A stretch of 25,204 nucleotides of DNA from Gammaproteobacteria bacterium UBA3498 (GTDB taxonomy: Bacteria; Pseudomonadota; Gammaproteobacteria; Pseudomonadales; Pseudohongiellaceae): NCBI GenBank assembly GCA_002377605.1, contig DFQD01000073.1, positions 1-25,204 of the forward strand. Direction: 5' to 3'. The position numbers and the translations under genes were made by a program. The notes under the pieces were generated by a model. The model was given only the letters and a program-made list of their open reading frames with translations, had not been told where the DNA came from and ran no database searches. Positions 24,112 to 25,204 of this stretch are shown piece after piece. Position 1 is the first letter of the stretch. Every line of letters starts with the position of its first letter.

Positions 24112-24132
24112 TATATCTAAAAAATAGATATA
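24112..24132. promoter_or_regulatory. Palindromic candidate operator between the LysR-type gene and fpr
   Basis: TATATCTA and its exact complement TAGATATA flank a five-base A spacer, eleven bases in front of the regulator start and about 75 bases before fpr. Dyads with a T-N11-A core are typical LysR-type binding sites. Because the surroundings are very AT-rich, a chance palindrome is not excluded. Confidence 0.45.
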
Positions 24133-24207
24133 TATTATAAAAAATATTAAATATACAGATATAAGAGATGCAATTAGAATTCCTGCCCTGCTCGGAGGAA
24201 TTTAGTT

Positions 24208-24978
24208 CTGGTAAGTCTATCAACTCAGTCTGTAACCAATGTCCATCACTGGAACGAATCCTTGTTCAGCTTCAAGACGACCAGGGATCAGTCTCTGCGC
24301 TTTGAAAATGGACACTTCGTCATGCTAGGAATGGAGGTAGAAGGACGGCCGCTAATGCGGGCCTACAGTATTGCCAGCCCCAATTATGATGATGAACTGG
24401 AGTTTCTAAGTATTAAAGTACCCGATGGTCCTCTTACCTCGAAACTTCAAGATATAAAAGTTGGTGATGAATTACTGGTAAGCAGTAAGCCAACCGGAAC
24501 CCTGCTATTGGATCATCTTTTAAAAGGCCGTAACTTATATCTTATAAGCACCGGAACGGGTCTAGCGCCTTTCATAAGCATTATTCAAGACCCAACCGTT
24601 TATGAAAGATTCGACAATGTAATTCTCACCCATGGAGTCCGCTACGTCAGTGAATTGGCCTATCAAGATTTCATTCTGAAAGATCTTCCTGAGAACGAAT
24701 TCCTAGGTGATGATGTTAAAGAAAAGCTAATTTATTATCCGACCGTGACCAGAGAAGACTTCCACACTCAAGGTCGGTTAACGGATTTAATGAATACAGA
24801 AAAACTGTTCGTGGATATTTGCCAGTCAATACCGAATCCAGAACACGACCGCTTCATGATTTGTGGCAGTCCCAGTATGCTAAAAGAAACATGTTGCATT
24901 CTCGAGCAGATGGGGTTTGAAGAATCCAGACAGGGTATAAAAGCACACTATGTCATTGAGCGTGCCTTCGTCGAATAG
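24208..24978 (+). CDS. fpr: Ferredoxin-NADP reductase, bacterial class, with a probable CTG start
   Basis: 256 residues from CTG at 24208. Reading from the in-frame TTG at 24262 would lose the conserved TxVHHWNESLFSF start. Upstream of it there is no ATG, GTG or TTG back to the in-frame TAG, but CTG lies eight bases after a perfect GGAGGA (24194-24199). This gives 12 residues before HHW, as in Azotobacter and Pseudomonas Fpr, and the usual length of about 257. FAD-binding RAYSIAS (from residue 51) and NADP-binding STGTGLAPF (from about residue 114), the ICGSPSM motif and the VIERAFVE end are intact. It exchanges electrons between NADPH and ferredoxin or flavodoxin, often for oxidative-stress defence and Fe-S cluster repair. 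It is divergent from the FinR-like gene. Confidence 0.93.
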   Translation: MVSLSTQSVTNVHHWNESLFSFKTTRDQSLRFENGHFVMLGMEVEGRPLMRAYSIASPNYDDELEFLSIKVPDGPLTSKLQDIKVGDELLVSSKPTGTLLLDHLLKGRNLYLISTGTGLAPFISIIQDPTVYERFDNVILTHGVRYVSELAYQDFILKDLPENEFLGDDVKEKLIYYPTVTREDFHTQGRLTDLMNTEKLFVDICQSIPNPEHDRFMICGSPSMLKETCCILEQMGFEESRQGIKAHYVIERAFVE

Positions 24979-25079
24979 TGTTCTCACTGAAATTTCGTTT
25001 CTTTATAAGTTGAACTTAAGACTTTCTTCGCGGAATATAGGACTGAAGCGCAGAAGTCGCCAACCTTGAGATTTAGCTA

Positions 25080-25204
25080 GTGAATAGACTAAAGAGAAGA
25101 AAGATTCTCCAATTGAGTAGTACGCTACTTGCCGGAACTCTTTCTTCGCCAATATTTGCCGCAAATTCTCTAAAGTACGGTGGACTTCCTATGGGAATCC
25201 ATGG
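25080..25204 (+). CDS. N-terminus of an exported protein with a Tat-like signal (cut by window edge)
   Basis: An open frame of 41 codons begins at GTG 25080, with TTGAG nine bases upstream and an in-frame TAG just before it, and runs to the right edge. The product starts with KRRKILQLSST then a hydrophobic stretch LLAGTLSSPIFAA, matching a twin-arginine signal with cleavage after AA near residue 28. The mature start reads YGGLPMGIHG. This type of start occurs in exported TIM-barrel sugar isomerases, but too little is visible to say. Convergent or operon context beyond the window is unknown. Confidence 0.6.
   Translation, partial: MNRLKRRKILQLSSTLLAGTLSSPIFAANSLKYGGLPMGIH

Noticed and set aside
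1..25204. Signs of a mobile element, prophage, tRNA or CRISPR array
   Set aside because: No transposase, integrase, phage gene, regularly spaced repeat or tRNA-like cloverleaf was seen on reading both strands; a dedicated search was not possible.

Overview
The window looks like a chromosomal segment of a free-living, probably marine, gammaproteobacterium with moderate GC. This is inferred from the genes: a Pseudomonas-type fpr ferredoxin-NADP reductase divergent from a FinR-like LysR regulator, S-formylglutathione hydrolase, an SRAP protein, a sulfatase, a tannase-family esterase, and several lipoprotein or periplasmic redox enzymes. No RNA genes, insertion sequences, phage genes or CRISPR arrays were seen. 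Genes are tightly packed, with no gene-free stretch above 300 bases.

Layout. (a) 1-3038, minus strand: an M48 metallopeptidase lipoprotein, then an exported sulfatase, then a sugar isomerase/epimerase-like TIM-barrel protein cut by the window edge. (b) 3230-4898, minus strand: a four-gene run (VOC, GFA/CENP-V, MOSC, small membrane protein) whose genes overlap or lie 1 base apart. (c) 5173-11738, minus strand: a degradative or oxidative block with a tannase/feruloyl-esterase homologue, a CHRD protein, and two tandem paralogous lipoproteins that each fuse a cytochrome c domain to a PQQ-type propeller. (d) 11796-13361, plus strand: an SRAP protein and S-formylglutathione hydrolase. (e) 13367-17262, minus strand: a GtrA-DprE1-DprE2-(HAD+UbiA) operon with the gene order of the mycobacterial Rv3789-Rv3790-Rv3791 segment plus the UbiA step. 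It should make and translocate polyprenyl-phosphate D-arabinofuranose. The gtrA-like gene carries an in-frame TAA. (f) 17379-20140, plus strand: an inositol-monophosphatase-family enzyme and a large exported protein combining a cysteine-less thioredoxin fold, a cytochrome c motif and a copper type II monooxygenase-like region, followed by a clear intrinsic terminator. (g) 20341-24101, minus strand: a FinR-like regulator, an RND/MMPL exporter and a DUF3237 protein. (h) 24208-25204, plus strand: fpr, whose best start is a CTG codon, and the first 41 codons of a protein with a Tat-like signal.

How the genes fit together. The strongest system is block (e). The HAD-UbiA fusion would transfer phosphoribosyl to a polyprenyl phosphate and remove the 5-phosphate. 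DprE1/DprE2 would epimerise the ribose to arabinose, and GtrA would help present the lipid-linked sugar across the membrane. No arabinosyltransferase is visible, so the acceptor is unknown. In block (c) an esterase may release an alcohol or phenol that the quinohaem lipoproteins oxidise; this is inferred only from gene order. Start codons were changed from the longest open frame at five genes (GFA, SRAP, DprE2, the copper/cytochrome fusion and fpr) on homology, Shine-Dalgarno and overlap grounds.
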